Source: Catenulispora sp. EB89
GTDB taxonomy: Bacteria > Actinomycetota > Actinomycetes > Streptomycetales > Catenulisporaceae
NCBI RefSeq assembly: GCF_041261445.1
Contig: NZ_JBGCCU010000008.1
Span: forward strand, 1 to 64,000
Length of the DNA stretch: 64,000 nt
Reading direction: 5' to 3'
A program made the position numbers and the translations under genes. This document shows positions 10,318-18,604 of this stretch, piece after piece; the first letter of the stretch is position 1, and every line of letters begins with the position of its first letter. The notes beneath the pieces were generated by a model that did no database searches, had not been told where the DNA came from, and saw only the letters and a program-made list of their open reading frames with translations.

Positions 10318-11450
10318 GCCGGGTGTCGGAGCGCACAGCCCAGCCGACCCTGGCCGACGTCGCGGCCATGGCGGGAGTGTCCGTGGCCACGGCGTCGCGG
10401 GCGCTCAACGGGTCCGCCGGGGTCAGCCGGAGCGCACGGGCCGATGTGCACGCGGCGGCGGCGCGGCTGTCTTATGTGCGGCTGCGGACTCGGAGTGTGA
10501 CATCGAGCTTGGCGACTGCTCCGGTGACGAGTTCGGTGACGAGTTCGGTGAGCGCCGCGAGTGTGGCGCGTTCGGCGGGTTCGGCGGGTTCGGCCCGCGC
10601 CTGCCAGGTGGCCGGATCGTCCGGTCTGGTCGCGGCGATCGTGTGCGAGGACGGCGCGCGCATGTTCGCCGACTCGTTCTTCTCCCGGCTGCTGCTCGGG
10701 GTGACCGGCGCGCTGCCGGCCGGCGAGGTCCAGTTGGCGATGCTGGCGATCCGCGGCGCGGCGGACCGTTCGGCGGCCGAGCGGTTCCTGACGCGCAGCC
10801 GCCCGGACGGCGTGCTGATGATCAGCGCGCACGACGGCGACCCGGTGGCGGCCTGTGTCCGGACGCTCGGGGTGCCGACGGTGCTCGCCGGACGTCCGCT
10901 GTCGGGGAACCCGCACTCCTACATCGACGTGGACAACCGAGCCGGTGCCGCCGAAGCGGTGGAACACCTCATCGCCTCCGGCCGACGGGAGATTGTGACG
11001 ATCGCCGGCCCGCAGGACATGGCCGCCGGAGTGGACCGCCTGGCCGGCTACCGCGACGCGGTCCGCGCGGCGGGGATGCCGCAGGTGTCCGTGGTCGGCG
11101 ACTTCTCCGGACCGTCGGGCGAGCGCGCGATGGCGAGCCTGCTGAACGCCCGCCCGAACCTCGACGCGGTGTTCGCCGCCTCCGACCTGATGGCGGCGGG
11201 GGCGCTTCGGGCGTTGTGCCGTGCCGGTCGCCGCGTCCCCGACGACGTGGCTGTCGTCGGGTTCGACGACGCTCCGCTGGCGGCGCATACCCGGCCGCCG
11301 CTGACCACGGTGCGGCAGCCGGTGGAGGACATGGGAGCGGCGATGGCGCGTCAGCTGCTGCGGGGGATGGCGGACGGCGCCGGGCGGGGGTCCGGGCCTG
11401 TGGAGCCGGTCATCCTCGGCACCACGCTCGTGCGGCGCGGCTCAAGCTGA
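10314..11450 (+). CDS. LacI-family transcriptional regulator 2, tandem paralogue
   Basis: 378 aa from the ATG at 10314, whose ATGA overlaps the previous stop. HTH: 'TLADVAAMAGVSVATASRAL' and 'NGSAGVS'. Its effector domain is closely similar to that of the upstream LacI protein ('ITIAGPQDMAAGVDRLAGYR', 'DAVFAASDLMAAGALRAL', 'TTVRQPVEDM'), indicating a tandem duplication. Oddity: between the HTH and the sugar domain there is an insertion of about 40 residues rich in Ser, Val, Ala and Gly (from short DNA repeats around 10505-10590), exactly where the hinge helix that inserts into the operator minor groove should be. It may therefore bind DNA differently or weakly. Confidence 0.9.
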   Translation: MSRVSERTAQPTLADVAAMAGVSVATASRALNGSAGVSRSARADVHAAAARLSYVRLRTRSVTSSLATAPVTSSVTSSVSAASVARSAGSAGSARACQVAGSSGLVAAIVCEDGARMFADSFFSRLLLGVTGALPAGEVQLAMLAIRGAADRSAAERFLTRSRPDGVLMISAHDGDPVAACVRTLGVPTVLAGRPLSGNPHSYIDVDNRAGAAEAVEHLIASGRREIVTIAGPQDMAAGVDRLAGYRDAVRAAGMPQVSVVGDFSGPSGERAMASLLNARPNLDAVFAASDLMAAGALRALCRAGRRVPDDVAVVGFDDAPLAAHTRPPLTTVRQPVEDMGAAMARQLLRGMADGAGRGSGPVEPVILGTTLVRRGSS

Positions 11451-11462
11451 CCGCCGAGACCG

Positions 11463-13109
11463 TCAGTGCACTGCCGAGGGCTTCAGCGCGAAGGCGAGTC
11501 CTACGTCTTCGCTGATCCGCAGCGCGGTCTCCCGCAATGCCGGAAGCAACTCCCGGGGCATGTCGACCGCCGAGGTCCTGCCCGCTGGAAGCGCGATGTT
11601 CACCGCCGCCACGACCCGGCCGTCCGGTCCCCGCAGCGGCACGGCGATCGAGCGGACTCCTTCCTCCAACTCCTCGTCCGCGATCGCGAACCCGTGGCGG
11701 TCGGCCTCCGTGAGCAGGGCCTCCAACCGGGCCGGATCGGTGACGGTGTGCGAAGTCAGCGGTGCGAGATCGGCGCCGGCCAGCCAGGCCACGCGCTGCT
11801 CCGGCGCGAGCGCCGCCAGCAGGACCCGCCCCATCGACGTCGCATAGGCCGGGAACCTGGTGCCGACGGTGATCTCGACCCGCATGATCCGGCTCGCGGC
11901 GACGCGTGCGACGTAGCGGATGTCCCGGCCGTCCAGCACGGCGACCGAGGCGGACTCGTGGACCCGGTGGACGAGCTCGACCAGATGCGGCTGGACCAGA
12001 TCGGCGAGCGGACGCGCGGACACGGTCGGGTAGCCGAGGTCCAGGACGCGGGGGAGCGGGGCGAAGCGGCGGCCGTCCAGGGCGATGTAGCCGAGCTGTT
12101 CCAGCGTCAGCAGCGAACGTCGGGCCGTGGCCCGGGGCAGCGCCGTGGCGTCCGCGACCTCGGTGAGCGTCATGCCACCCGGGGTGGACAGCGCGGCGAG
12201 GACGCTCAGGCCGCGGGCCAGCGACTGTAGGTACTCCGGGCCCAGTTCCTGTTTGGGGTCCAGGGAATCGTCACGGGACGGCGCCGGACCAAAGTGGCGG
12301 TCTTCGGGTTCTTCGAGCGCGGCCGTCATCTGCCGCGCTGCGCCGTGCAGCCGCTTCAGCACGTGATCGGGCAGCGAGGCGGCCGAGTGCCGGCTGGAGT
12401 GGCTGACCACGCTCAGCGCGGCGACGACGTGCCCTGAGCCGTCCCGGACCGGCACGGCCATCGCGACCAGCCCCGGCTCGATCAGCTGGTCGTCGAGCGC
12501 CCAGTCGGTGTCACGGGCCTGCGCGGCCAGGGCGCGGAACCGCTCGGCGGTCAGCCGCGGCTGCCGGTGCGCGCGGCCCAGTGCGGGAAACGACGCGTCC
12601 TCGGGATCGGCGGCCATGCGGGCCTGCCAGCGTTCGAAGGCCGACTCGTCCCACTCGGCGGCGAACAGGATTCCCGGGGCGCAGCGCTCGGCCGGCAGGG
12701 CGTCGCCGGCGCGGAAGGTGACGGACAAGGCGCGCCGCCGCGGCGTCTGCACGACGAAGCGCACCGCGTCGCCGTCCGGGACCGCCAGCGAGACGGACTC
12801 GTCGATCTCGTCGGCGAGGGCTTCGGCCAGTGGTCCGAGCCGGTCGGCAAGGCGCCCGGCGCGCAGGTAGGCCAGGCCGAGTTCCAGCACCCGCGGCGCG
12901 AGCGCGAGTTCCCGGCCGCCTTCGTCGCGCAGGTAGCCGAGCCGCAGCAGGGTCGTGGCGATCCGGTCGACCGGTGACCGGGCCAGGCCGGTGGCGCGCG
13001 CCACGTCGCTGGTCCGCATCCGGCCGCCGGGGGCCAGCGCGAGGGTGCGCAGGACCGCGAGCCCGCGCTCCAGCGGGCCGACAGAGGCGTCGGCGGCGGT
13101 CGGTGACAT
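11463..13109 (-). CDS. double IclR-type regulator, probable PcaR/PobR-like control protein of the protocatechuate cluster
   Basis: 548 aa, twice the size of a normal IclR protein. Two complete IclR units are joined: the first from about residue 10 ('GPLERGLAVLRTLALAPGG', HTH 'TSDVARATGLARSPVDRIAT') and the second from about residue 285 ('EYLQSLARGLSVLAALS', HTH 'TLTEVADATALPRATARRSL'). Each unit has its own effector domain; the second retains 'GTRFPAYATSMGRVLLAAL' and 'EELEEGVRSIAVPL'. It is transcribed divergently from pcaI, with an AAGGAG ribosome site 7 nt ahead of its ATG. Double-IclR proteins are known next to pca genes in actinomycetes. It probably senses 4-hydroxybenzoate, protocatechuate or beta-ketoadipate. 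It converges with LacI gene 2 with only a 12-nt gap. Confidence 0.88.
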   Translation of the reverse strand: MSPTAADASVGPLERGLAVLRTLALAPGGRMRTSDVARATGLARSPVDRIATTLLRLGYLRDEGGRELALAPRVLELGLAYLRAGRLADRLGPLAEALADEIDESVSLAVPDGDAVRFVVQTPRRRALSVTFRAGDALPAERCAPGILFAAEWDESAFERWQARMAADPEDASFPALGRAHRQPRLTAERFRALAAQARDTDWALDDQLIEPGLVAMAVPVRDGSGHVVAALSVVSHSSRHSAASLPDHVLKRLHGAARQMTAALEEPEDRHFGPAPSRDDSLDPKQELGPEYLQSLARGLSVLAALSTPGGMTLTEVADATALPRATARRSLLTLEQLGYIALDGRRFAPLPRVLDLGYPTVSARPLADLVQPHLVELVHRVHESASVAVLDGRDIRYVARVAASRIMRVEITVGTRFPAYATSMGRVLLAALAPEQRVAWLAGADLAPLTSHTVTDPARLEALLTEADRHGFAIADEELEEGVRSIAVPLRGPDGRVVAAVNIALPAGRTSAVDMPRELLPALRETALRISEDVGLAFALKPSAVH

Positions 13110-13316
13110 CGGTGTGCTCCTTGTCCTCCTGTCCTTCTGTGCTCCCGAACCGTACCGGTGAGGGCCGTTGACACCCGCGCCGGTCGCGGTGGAGACTCAC
13201 GGAATCGAAGTATATGAAAAAAACTTCACTGGGCGAACACGCATCAGATGGAACGCACAGCGGAAAACGCCAAACACGGCGGGCGCGGAGCCGACGCCGG
13301 GGGTGAAAGGGAGCCG
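13110..13316. promoter_or_regulatory. divergent control region between the IclR gene and the pca operon
   Basis: 207 bases holding the outward promoters. An AT-rich island, rare in this window, contains the inverted repeat GAAGT-N11-ACTTC at 13207-13227, a candidate regulator site. A TTGACA hexamer occurs at 13168-13173 on the plus strand, but no good -10 is found 17 bp downstream. A GAAAGGGAG ribosome site at 13305-13313 supports the pcaI start. Confidence 0.5.
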
Positions 13317-14075
13317 ATGGACAAGGTGGTGCGGTCGGCCGACGAAGCCGTGGCCGACATCGGCGACGGGGCGTCCCTCGCCGTCGGCGGCTTCGGGCTC
13401 AGCGGCGTCCCCGAGACGCTGATCCGTGCGCTGTTCCAGCAGGGCGCCGACCGGTTGAGCGTGGTGTCCAACAACTGCGGCGTGGACGGCGGCGGCCTGG
13501 GCCTGCTGCTCGCCGCCGGCCGGATCGCCCGGGTCACCGGCTCGTACGTGGGAGAGAACAAGGAGTTCGCCCGCCAGTACCTGGCCGGGGAACTTGAAGT
13601 CGAACTGGTGCCGCAGGGCACGCTGGCCGAGCGGCTGCGGGCCGGCGGCTGCGGCATCCCGGCCTTCTTCACCCCGGCCGGGGTCGGCACCCCGGTCGCC
13701 GAGGGCGGGCTGCCCTGGCGCCACGCGGCCGACGGCGGCGTGGCCGTCGCCTCCCCGCCGAAGGAAGTCCGCGCCTTCGACGGCCGCGACCACGTGCTGG
13801 AGCGCGGCATCAGCACCGACTTCGCCCTGGTCCGGGCGGCACGCGGCGACCGGCACGGCAACCTGGTCTTCACCAAGGCCGCGCGGAACTTCAACCCGCT
13901 GGCCGCGATGGCCGGCCGGGTCACCGTCGCAGAGGTCGAAGAACTCGTCGAACCCGGGGTGCTCGATCCGGACGCGGTCCACCTGCCCGGCGTGTTCGTG
14001 CAGCGCGTCGTGGTGCTCACCCCGGAGCAGGCCGCCGACAAGCCCATCGAGAAGCGGATGGTGCGGACGTCATGA
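13317..14075 (+). CDS. pcaI: 3-oxoadipate CoA-transferase, alpha subunit
   Basis: 252 aa from the ATG at 13317, chosen because of the GAAAGGGAG site 4 nt upstream; longer frames begin without one. It is subunit A of the class I CoA-transferase that activates beta-ketoadipate with CoA from succinyl-CoA. Motifs: '[16 protein letters not shown]' (CoA-transferase A signature region), '[11 protein letters not shown]', '[16 protein letters not shown]' and 'ADFALVRA'-like '[16 protein letters not shown]'. Its stop overlaps the ATG of the beta subunit by 4 nt, as expected for a heteromeric enzyme. First gene of the protocatechuate operon. Confidence 0.93.
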   Translation: MDKVVRSADEAVADIGDGASLAVGGFGLSGVPETLIRALFQQGADRLSVVSNNCGVDGGGLGLLLAAGRIARVTGSYVGENKEFARQYLAGELEVELVPQGTLAERLRAGGCGIPAFFTPAGVGTPVAEGGLPWRHAADGGVAVASPPKEVRAFDGRDHVLERGISTDFALVRAARGDRHGNLVFTKAARNFNPLAAMAGRVTVAEVEELVEPGVLDPDAVHLPGVFVQRVVVLTPEQAADKPIEKRMVRTS

Positions 14076-14707
14076 GCTGGACCAGGAACGAGATGGCGGC
14101 GCGCGCCGCCGCGGAGCTGACCGACGGCTCCTACGTGAACCTCGGCATCGGACTGCCGACACTGGTGCCCGGGTTCCTCGCCGACGACGTCGACGTGGTC
14201 CTGCACTCGGAGAACGGCCTGCTCGGCGTCGGCCCGTATCCGAGCCCTGAGGAAGTCGACCCGGACCTGATCAACGCCGGCAAGGAGACCGTCACCGTCC
14301 GGCCGGGCGCCGCGTTCTTCGACTCGGCGCTGTCCTTCGGGATGATCCGGGGCGGCCACATCGACACCGCGATCCTCGGCGCGATGCAGGTGTCCGCGGG
14401 CGGCGACCTGGCCAACTGGATGATCCCCGGCAAGATGGTCAAGGGCATGGGCGGCGCGATGGACCTGGTCCACGGCGCGCGCCGGGTCATCGTGCTGATG
14501 GAGCACACGGCGAAGGACGGCTCGCCGAAGATCGTGCCGGAGTGCACGCTCCCGCTCACCGGGCGCGGCTGCGTGGACCGCGTCATCACCGACCTGGGCG
14601 TTCTGGACGTCACCGCCGAGGGCCTGGTCCTGGTGGAGACCGCGCCCGGGGTCACCGCCGAGGAGATCGCACGCCGCACGGCCGCTCCCCTCCGGCTGGA
14701 AAGGTAA
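14072..14707 (+). CDS. pcaJ: 3-oxoadipate CoA-transferase, beta subunit
   Basis: 211 aa, the catalytic half of the CoA-transferase. The active-site glutamate lies in '[13 protein letters not shown]', the SENG motif of family I CoA-transferase B subunits; '[12 protein letters not shown]' and '[15 protein letters not shown]' are further family blocks. Translationally coupled to pcaI (ATGA overlap). Together with PcaI it delivers beta-ketoadipyl-CoA; the next enzyme, the PcaF thiolase, is not encoded in this operon. Confidence 0.93.
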   Translation: MSWTRNEMAARAAAELTDGSYVNLGIGLPTLVPGFLADDVDVVLHSENGLLGVGPYPSPEEVDPDLINAGKETVTVRPGAAFFDSALSFGMIRGGHIDTAILGAMQVSAGGDLANWMIPGKMVKGMGGAMDLVHGARRVIVLMEHTAKDGSPKIVPECTLPLTGRGCVDRVITDLGVLDVTAEGLVLVETAPGVTAEEIARRTAAPLRLER

Positions 14708-14714
14708 AGCCCTG

Positions 14715-15467
14715 ATGACACCGACGCAGCAGGACATATCCCAAGAGATCGCCGAACAATCCCGGGCGTATGCCGAAGCCGACCGGACGCGGCAGCACCC
14801 GGCGCGCGACTACGCCCCCTATCGCAGCAGCCTGCTTCGCCACCCTCGGCAGCCCCTGGTGTCCGTCGGCGATCCGGAGGCGGCCGAGTTGTCCGGACCG
14901 GTCTTCGGCGTGGCCGATGTCACCGCGCTGGAGTCCGATCTGACTCGGCAGCATCTGACCGAGCCGCAGGGTGAGCGCATCACCGTGGCCGGCCGGGTCC
15001 TGGACCGGGACGGCCGGCCGGTGCGCGGGCAGCTGGTCGAGATCTGGCAGGCCAACGCCTCCGGCCGCTACGCGCACCAACGCGACCAGCATCCGGCGCC
15101 GCTCGATCCGAACTTCACCGGCGTGGGCCGCTGCCTCACCGACGACGAGGGCGGCTACCGCTTCACCACGATCAAGCCCGGCGCCTACCCCTGGCGCAAC
15201 CACACCAACGCCTGGCGGCCCGCGCACATCCATTTCTCGCTGTTCGGCACCGCCTTCACGCAGCGCCTGGTCACGCAGATGTACTTTCCCGGCGACCCGC
15301 TCTTCGCCTACGACCCCATCCTGCAGTCCGTCACCGACGACGCCGCCCGCGACCGCCTCGTCGCCGCCTACGAGCACGACCTGTCGGTGCCGGAGTGGTC
15401 GCTCGGCTACCGCTGGGACATCGTCCTCGACGGTCCGGCGGCCACCTGGATCGAGGAAGGACGCTGA
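14715..15467 (+). CDS. pcaH: protocatechuate 3,4-dioxygenase, beta subunit
   Basis: 250 aa. It forms with PcaG the intradiol dioxygenase that opens protocatechuate to 3-carboxy-cis,cis-muconate using O2 and Fe(III). The non-haem iron ligands are visible: Tyr in 'NASGRYAHQRDQ', Tyr in 'KPGAYPWRN', and two His in 'RPAHIHFSLFG'. The intradiol ring-cleavage signature 'VAGRVLDRDGRPVRGQLVEI' is intact. Length fits PcaH. The gene follows pcaJ by 7 nt, and its TGA shares one base with the pcaG ATG. Confidence 0.94.
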   Translation: MTPTQQDISQEIAEQSRAYAEADRTRQHPARDYAPYRSSLLRHPRQPLVSVGDPEAAELSGPVFGVADVTALESDLTRQHLTEPQGERITVAGRVLDRDGRPVRGQLVEIWQANASGRYAHQRDQHPAPLDPNFTGVGRCLTDDEGGYRFTTIKPGAYPWRNHTNAWRPAHIHFSLFGTAFTQRLVTQMYFPGDPLFAYDPILQSVTDDAARDRLVAAYEHDLSVPEWSLGYRWDIVLDGPAATWIEEGR

Positions 15468-16036
15468 TGTCCGGCGAGGAGTTCGCGCCGACCCCGTCGC
15501 AGACCGTCGGGCCGTTCTACGGATACGCGCTGCCGTTTCCCGACGGTGGCGGGATCGCCCCGGCCGGGCATCCGGATGCGTTCACCGTGCACGGCCAGGT
15601 CTTCGACGGTGCCGGGGATCCGGTGCCCGACGCGCTGCTGGAGATCTGGCAACCGGCGCCGGACGGCACGCGTTCCGGCGCGCCTGGATCGCTGCGCCGC
15701 GATTCCACGACCGGCGGGTTCGCCGGACGTGACGGCGCCACCTTCACCGGGTTCGGGCGTGTTGGCACCGACGCCGCCGGTCGCTACGTCTTTCGCACGC
15801 TGCCACCGGGTGGCGTGCCGTATCTGTCGGTGTGCGTCTTCGCTCGTGGACTGCTGCACCACCTGTTCACCCGCATCTATCTGCCCGGTTCCGATCTGAC
15901 CGGCGATCGCCTGCTCGCCGCGGTGGGTCCGGAGCGACGCAGCACACTGATCGCCGAGCCGGAGTCGGAACGGGTCTACCGGTTCGACGTCCATCTGCAG
16001 GGGGAGAAGGAGACGGTCTTCCTTGACTTCGGCTGA
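15467..16036 (+). CDS. pcaG: protocatechuate 3,4-dioxygenase, alpha subunit
   Basis: 189 aa from the ATG at 15467, which overlaps the pcaH stop; longer upstream frames are just read-through of pcaH DNA. It has the PcaG start 'TPSQTVGPFYGYALPF', the intradiol core 'VHGQVFDGAGDPVPDALLEI', and 'FTGFGRVGTDAAGRYVFRT'. It lacks the iron-binding His pair, as expected for the non-catalytic alpha subunit. The ribosome site for the next gene (AAGGAG at 16007-16012) lies inside its 3' end. Confidence 0.93.
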   Translation: MSGEEFAPTPSQTVGPFYGYALPFPDGGGIAPAGHPDAFTVHGQVFDGAGDPVPDALLEIWQPAPDGTRSGAPGSLRRDSTTGGFAGRDGATFTGFGRVGTDAAGRYVFRTLPPGGVPYLSVCVFARGLLHHLFTRIYLPGSDLTGDRLLAAVGPERRSTLIAEPESERVYRFDVHLQGEKETVFLDFG

Positions 16037-17447
16037 TCAGAACCCTGATGCGGCGTGGCTCGCCGCCGACGTCGGCCTGCTCGCACCTGCCCGAGTCGGC
16101 ACCCGCGTCGAAGCGGCGACTGGCGATGCCGCGTTCTTGCAAGCGATGCTCGACGCCGAGGCCGCACTCGTCTGCGCGCAGGCCAGGATCGGCCGGGCTC
16201 CGGTGAGCGCTGCGGCGGCGGTCACGGCGGCGGCGCGCGCCGAGCGGTTCGACGTGCGCGGGATCGCCTTGCGGGCGCGTGGCGGCGGCAATCCGGTGAT
16301 TCCGTTGGTCGCCGATCTCAAGGCGGCTGTGCCGGTCGAGGCGGCGCCGTTTGTCCATCAGGGTGCTACCAGCCAGGACATCATGGACAGCGCGTTCATG
16401 CTGGTCGCCACCCGAAGCGTGGCGTTGGTGCTCGACGACCTCCGGCGCACGGTCGAGGCTTCGGGACGGTCGGCCGCCACGTATCAGGGCACGCCGATGG
16501 CCGGTCGGACGCTGACCCAGCACGCGGTGCCCACCACGTTCGGGCTCAAGGTCGCCGGGTGGCGCAGCCTGCTGCTGGACGCTGCGGACCGGCTGGTCGT
16601 GCTGCGCCTGCCGGCCCAGCTTGGCGGGGCCGCAGGGACGCTGGCGGCGTTCGAGGTTTCGGCTCCGGCCCCGGCCCCGGCTGGCGTTCCCGGCTCCTCC
16701 TCCGGTCTGGATCTCGTCGAGGCGTTCGCCGAGGAACTGGGTTTGGCTGCGCCGCTACTGCCGTGGCACACGCTCCGCACGCCGATCGCCGATCTCGCTG
16801 CCGGGCTCGCGGTCACCGTCGGCGCGTTGGGGAAGATCGCGGCCGACGTGCTGGTGCTTACCCGCACCGAGATCGGCGAGGTCGCCGAGGGCGACGCGGG
16901 CGGCTCCTCGGCCATGCCGCACAAGGCGAATCCGGTTCGCGCCACGATGATCGCCGCCGCCGCGCGTCAAGCGCCGGGGCTGGCTGTCGTGCTGTTCGGC
17001 GGGCTCGCCGCCGAGGACGAGCGTCCCGCCGGCGCCTGGCACGCCGAATGGCAGCCGCTGCGGGAGCTGCTTCGGCTCACCGGCGGCGCGGCCGAGACGG
17101 CTGTCGCGCTGGTCGAGAACCTGCGTGTGTTTCCCGACCGGATGCTTCAGAACCTGAATCTGACGCGAGGGCTCGTGGTCAGCGAACGACTCGCTGCGGA
17201 GTTGGGCGCTCTCATCGGGCGCGAACCTGCCAAGACGATGCTTACCGCTGCCGCGCATGAGGCCGTCCGCGCCGGCCGGAGCCTTGCGGAGATCCTGGCG
17301 GAAGCACCCGAACTCCAGGGCCTGATCAGCCGGGATCAGCTGCGCCGGCTCGCTGATCCGGTCGACTGCCTCGGAGCGGCGTCGGCGTTGGTCGAACGCG
17401 CTTTGGAACGAACCATGCCGGTGTTCTCGGATGGGAGCGGCCAATGA
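16023..17447 (+). CDS. pcaB: 3-carboxy-cis,cis-muconate cycloisomerase
   Basis: 474 aa, a member of the fumarase/aspartase superfamily that lactonises 3-carboxymuconate to 4-carboxymuconolactone. The start is a TTG at 16023, 10 nt after AAGGAG and overlapping pcaG by 14 nt; no ATG or GTG nearby has a comparable site. Superfamily regions are visible: 'FVHQGATSQDIMDS' (conserved block with the catalytic-site His region), 'PMAGRTLTQHAVPTTFG', and the signature loop 'GGSSAMPHKANPV'. It is about 20-30 residues longer than many PcaB proteins because of a short Ala/Pro-rich insert near residue 220. Confidence 0.92.
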   Translation: MTSADQNPDAAWLAADVGLLAPARVGTRVEAATGDAAFLQAMLDAEAALVCAQARIGRAPVSAAAAVTAAARAERFDVRGIALRARGGGNPVIPLVADLKAAVPVEAAPFVHQGATSQDIMDSAFMLVATRSVALVLDDLRRTVEASGRSAATYQGTPMAGRTLTQHAVPTTFGLKVAGWRSLLLDAADRLVVLRLPAQLGGAAGTLAAFEVSAPAPAPAGVPGSSSGLDLVEAFAEELGLAAPLLPWHTLRTPIADLAAGLAVTVGALGKIAADVLVLTRTEIGEVAEGDAGGSSAMPHKANPVRATMIAAAARQAPGLAVVLFGGLAAEDERPAGAWHAEWQPLRELLRLTGGAAETAVALVENLRVFPDRMLQNLNLTRGLVVSERLAAELGALIGREPAKTMLTAAAHEAVRAGRSLAEILAEAPELQGLISRDQLRRLADPVDCLGAASALVERALERTMPVFSDGSGQ

Positions 17448-18604
17448 GCCCTCTGCTTCACTTCGTCGTTGACGGTCCGGCGGATGCGCCGCCGCTGCTG
17501 CTGGGGCCGTCGCTCGGCACATCCCTGGCCGTGTGGGATGCGCAAGTCAGTGTCCTGGCTCGACATCACCGCGTGGTCCGCTGGGATCTTCCCGGGCACG
17601 GCGGCTCCGCGGGTGATCTGGTGGGCGCCGGGGCCACCGTCGCCGACCTGGCCGACCTGGTCCTGGCCGGGGCCGACGAGCTGGGGCTGGCGCGCTTCGA
17701 CTACGCGGGCATCTCGATCGGCGGGGCGGTCGGCGCCGAGCTCGCCGTCCGGCATCCCGAGCGGATCGCCTCGCTCGCGCTGGTCTGCTCGTCCGCGCGT
17801 TTCGGCGATCCGCAGGCGTGGCGGGACCGGGCTGCGCAGGTGCGTGCTGCCGGGACCGGGGCGCTGGCCGCTTCGGCGGCGGGTCGCTGGTTCACCCCGG
17901 CCTTTGCCGACACCGAGACGATCGCGACGCTGGTCGGCGACCAGCGTGCTGCCGATCCGGAGGGTTACGCAGCATGCTGCGATGCGCTCGCCGGGTACGA
18001 CCTTCGTGCGGAGTTGGGCCGTATCGGCGCGCCGACACTCGTCATCGCAGGACGACAGGACACTGCGACCCCGCCGTCGCACGCGAGGGAGCTTGTCGAC
18101 GGTATCGGCGGCGCGGGCCTGGTCGAGATCCCCGGTGCCGGGCACCTCGCGCCGGTCGAGCAGTCGGGAGCCGTGCTCAACGCCCTGCTCGGCCATCTCG
18201 GCCGACCGCAGTCCACAGACGCTGCGCGGCGTGTCGCGGGTACGGCCGTCCGCCGTGCCGTCCTCGGCGACGCCCACGTCGATCGGGCCGCCGCCGCGAC
18301 CACCGCGCTCACCGCCGACTTCCAGGACTTCATCACCCGCTACGCCTGGGGCGAGATCTGGACCCGGCCCGGCCTGGACCGTCGCACCCGCAGCTGCATC
18401 ACGCTGACCGCCCTGGTTGCCGGCGGCCATCATGCCGAGCTGGCGATGCACGTTCGCGCCGCCGTCCGCAACGGTCTCACCGCCGAGGAGATCGGAGAGG
18501 TGTTACTGCAGAGCGCCGTCTACTGCGGCGTCCCGGCGGCCAACGCGGCCTTCGCCGTGGCGAACAAGGTGCTTTACCCCGACGATCCCCAGGACGGCCA
18601 CTGA
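17444..18604 (+). CDS. pcaL: fused beta-ketoadipate enol-lactone hydrolase / 4-carboxymuconolactone decarboxylase
   Basis: 386 aa, bifunctional. Residues 1 to about 255 are an alpha/beta hydrolase (PcaD): oxyanion/cap features 'GPSLGTSLAVWD' and 'WDLPGHGGS', nucleophile Ser in 'YAGISIGGAVG' and the C-terminal 'GAGHLAPVEQ' His. Residues about 265-386 are carboxymuconolactone decarboxylase (PcaC): 'FITRYAWGEIWTRPGLDRRT', 'HVRAAVRNGLTAEEIGEVL' and 'YCGVPAANAAFAVA'. The PcaD-PcaC fusion is the known PcaL arrangement of actinobacteria. Its ATG overlaps the pcaB stop and its TGA overlaps the pobA ATG. Confidence 0.94.
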   Translation: MSPLLHFVVDGPADAPPLLLGPSLGTSLAVWDAQVSVLARHHRVVRWDLPGHGGSAGDLVGAGATVADLADLVLAGADELGLARFDYAGISIGGAVGAELAVRHPERIASLALVCSSARFGDPQAWRDRAAQVRAAGTGALAASAAGRWFTPAFADTETIATLVGDQRAADPEGYAACCDALAGYDLRAELGRIGAPTLVIAGRQDTATPPSHARELVDGIGGAGLVEIPGAGHLAPVEQSGAVLNALLGHLGRPQSTDAARRVAGTAVRRAVLGDAHVDRAAAATTALTADFQDFITRYAWGEIWTRPGLDRRTRSCITLTALVAGGHHAELAMHVRAAVRNGLTAEEIGEVLLQSAVYCGVPAANAAFAVANKVLYPDDPQDGH

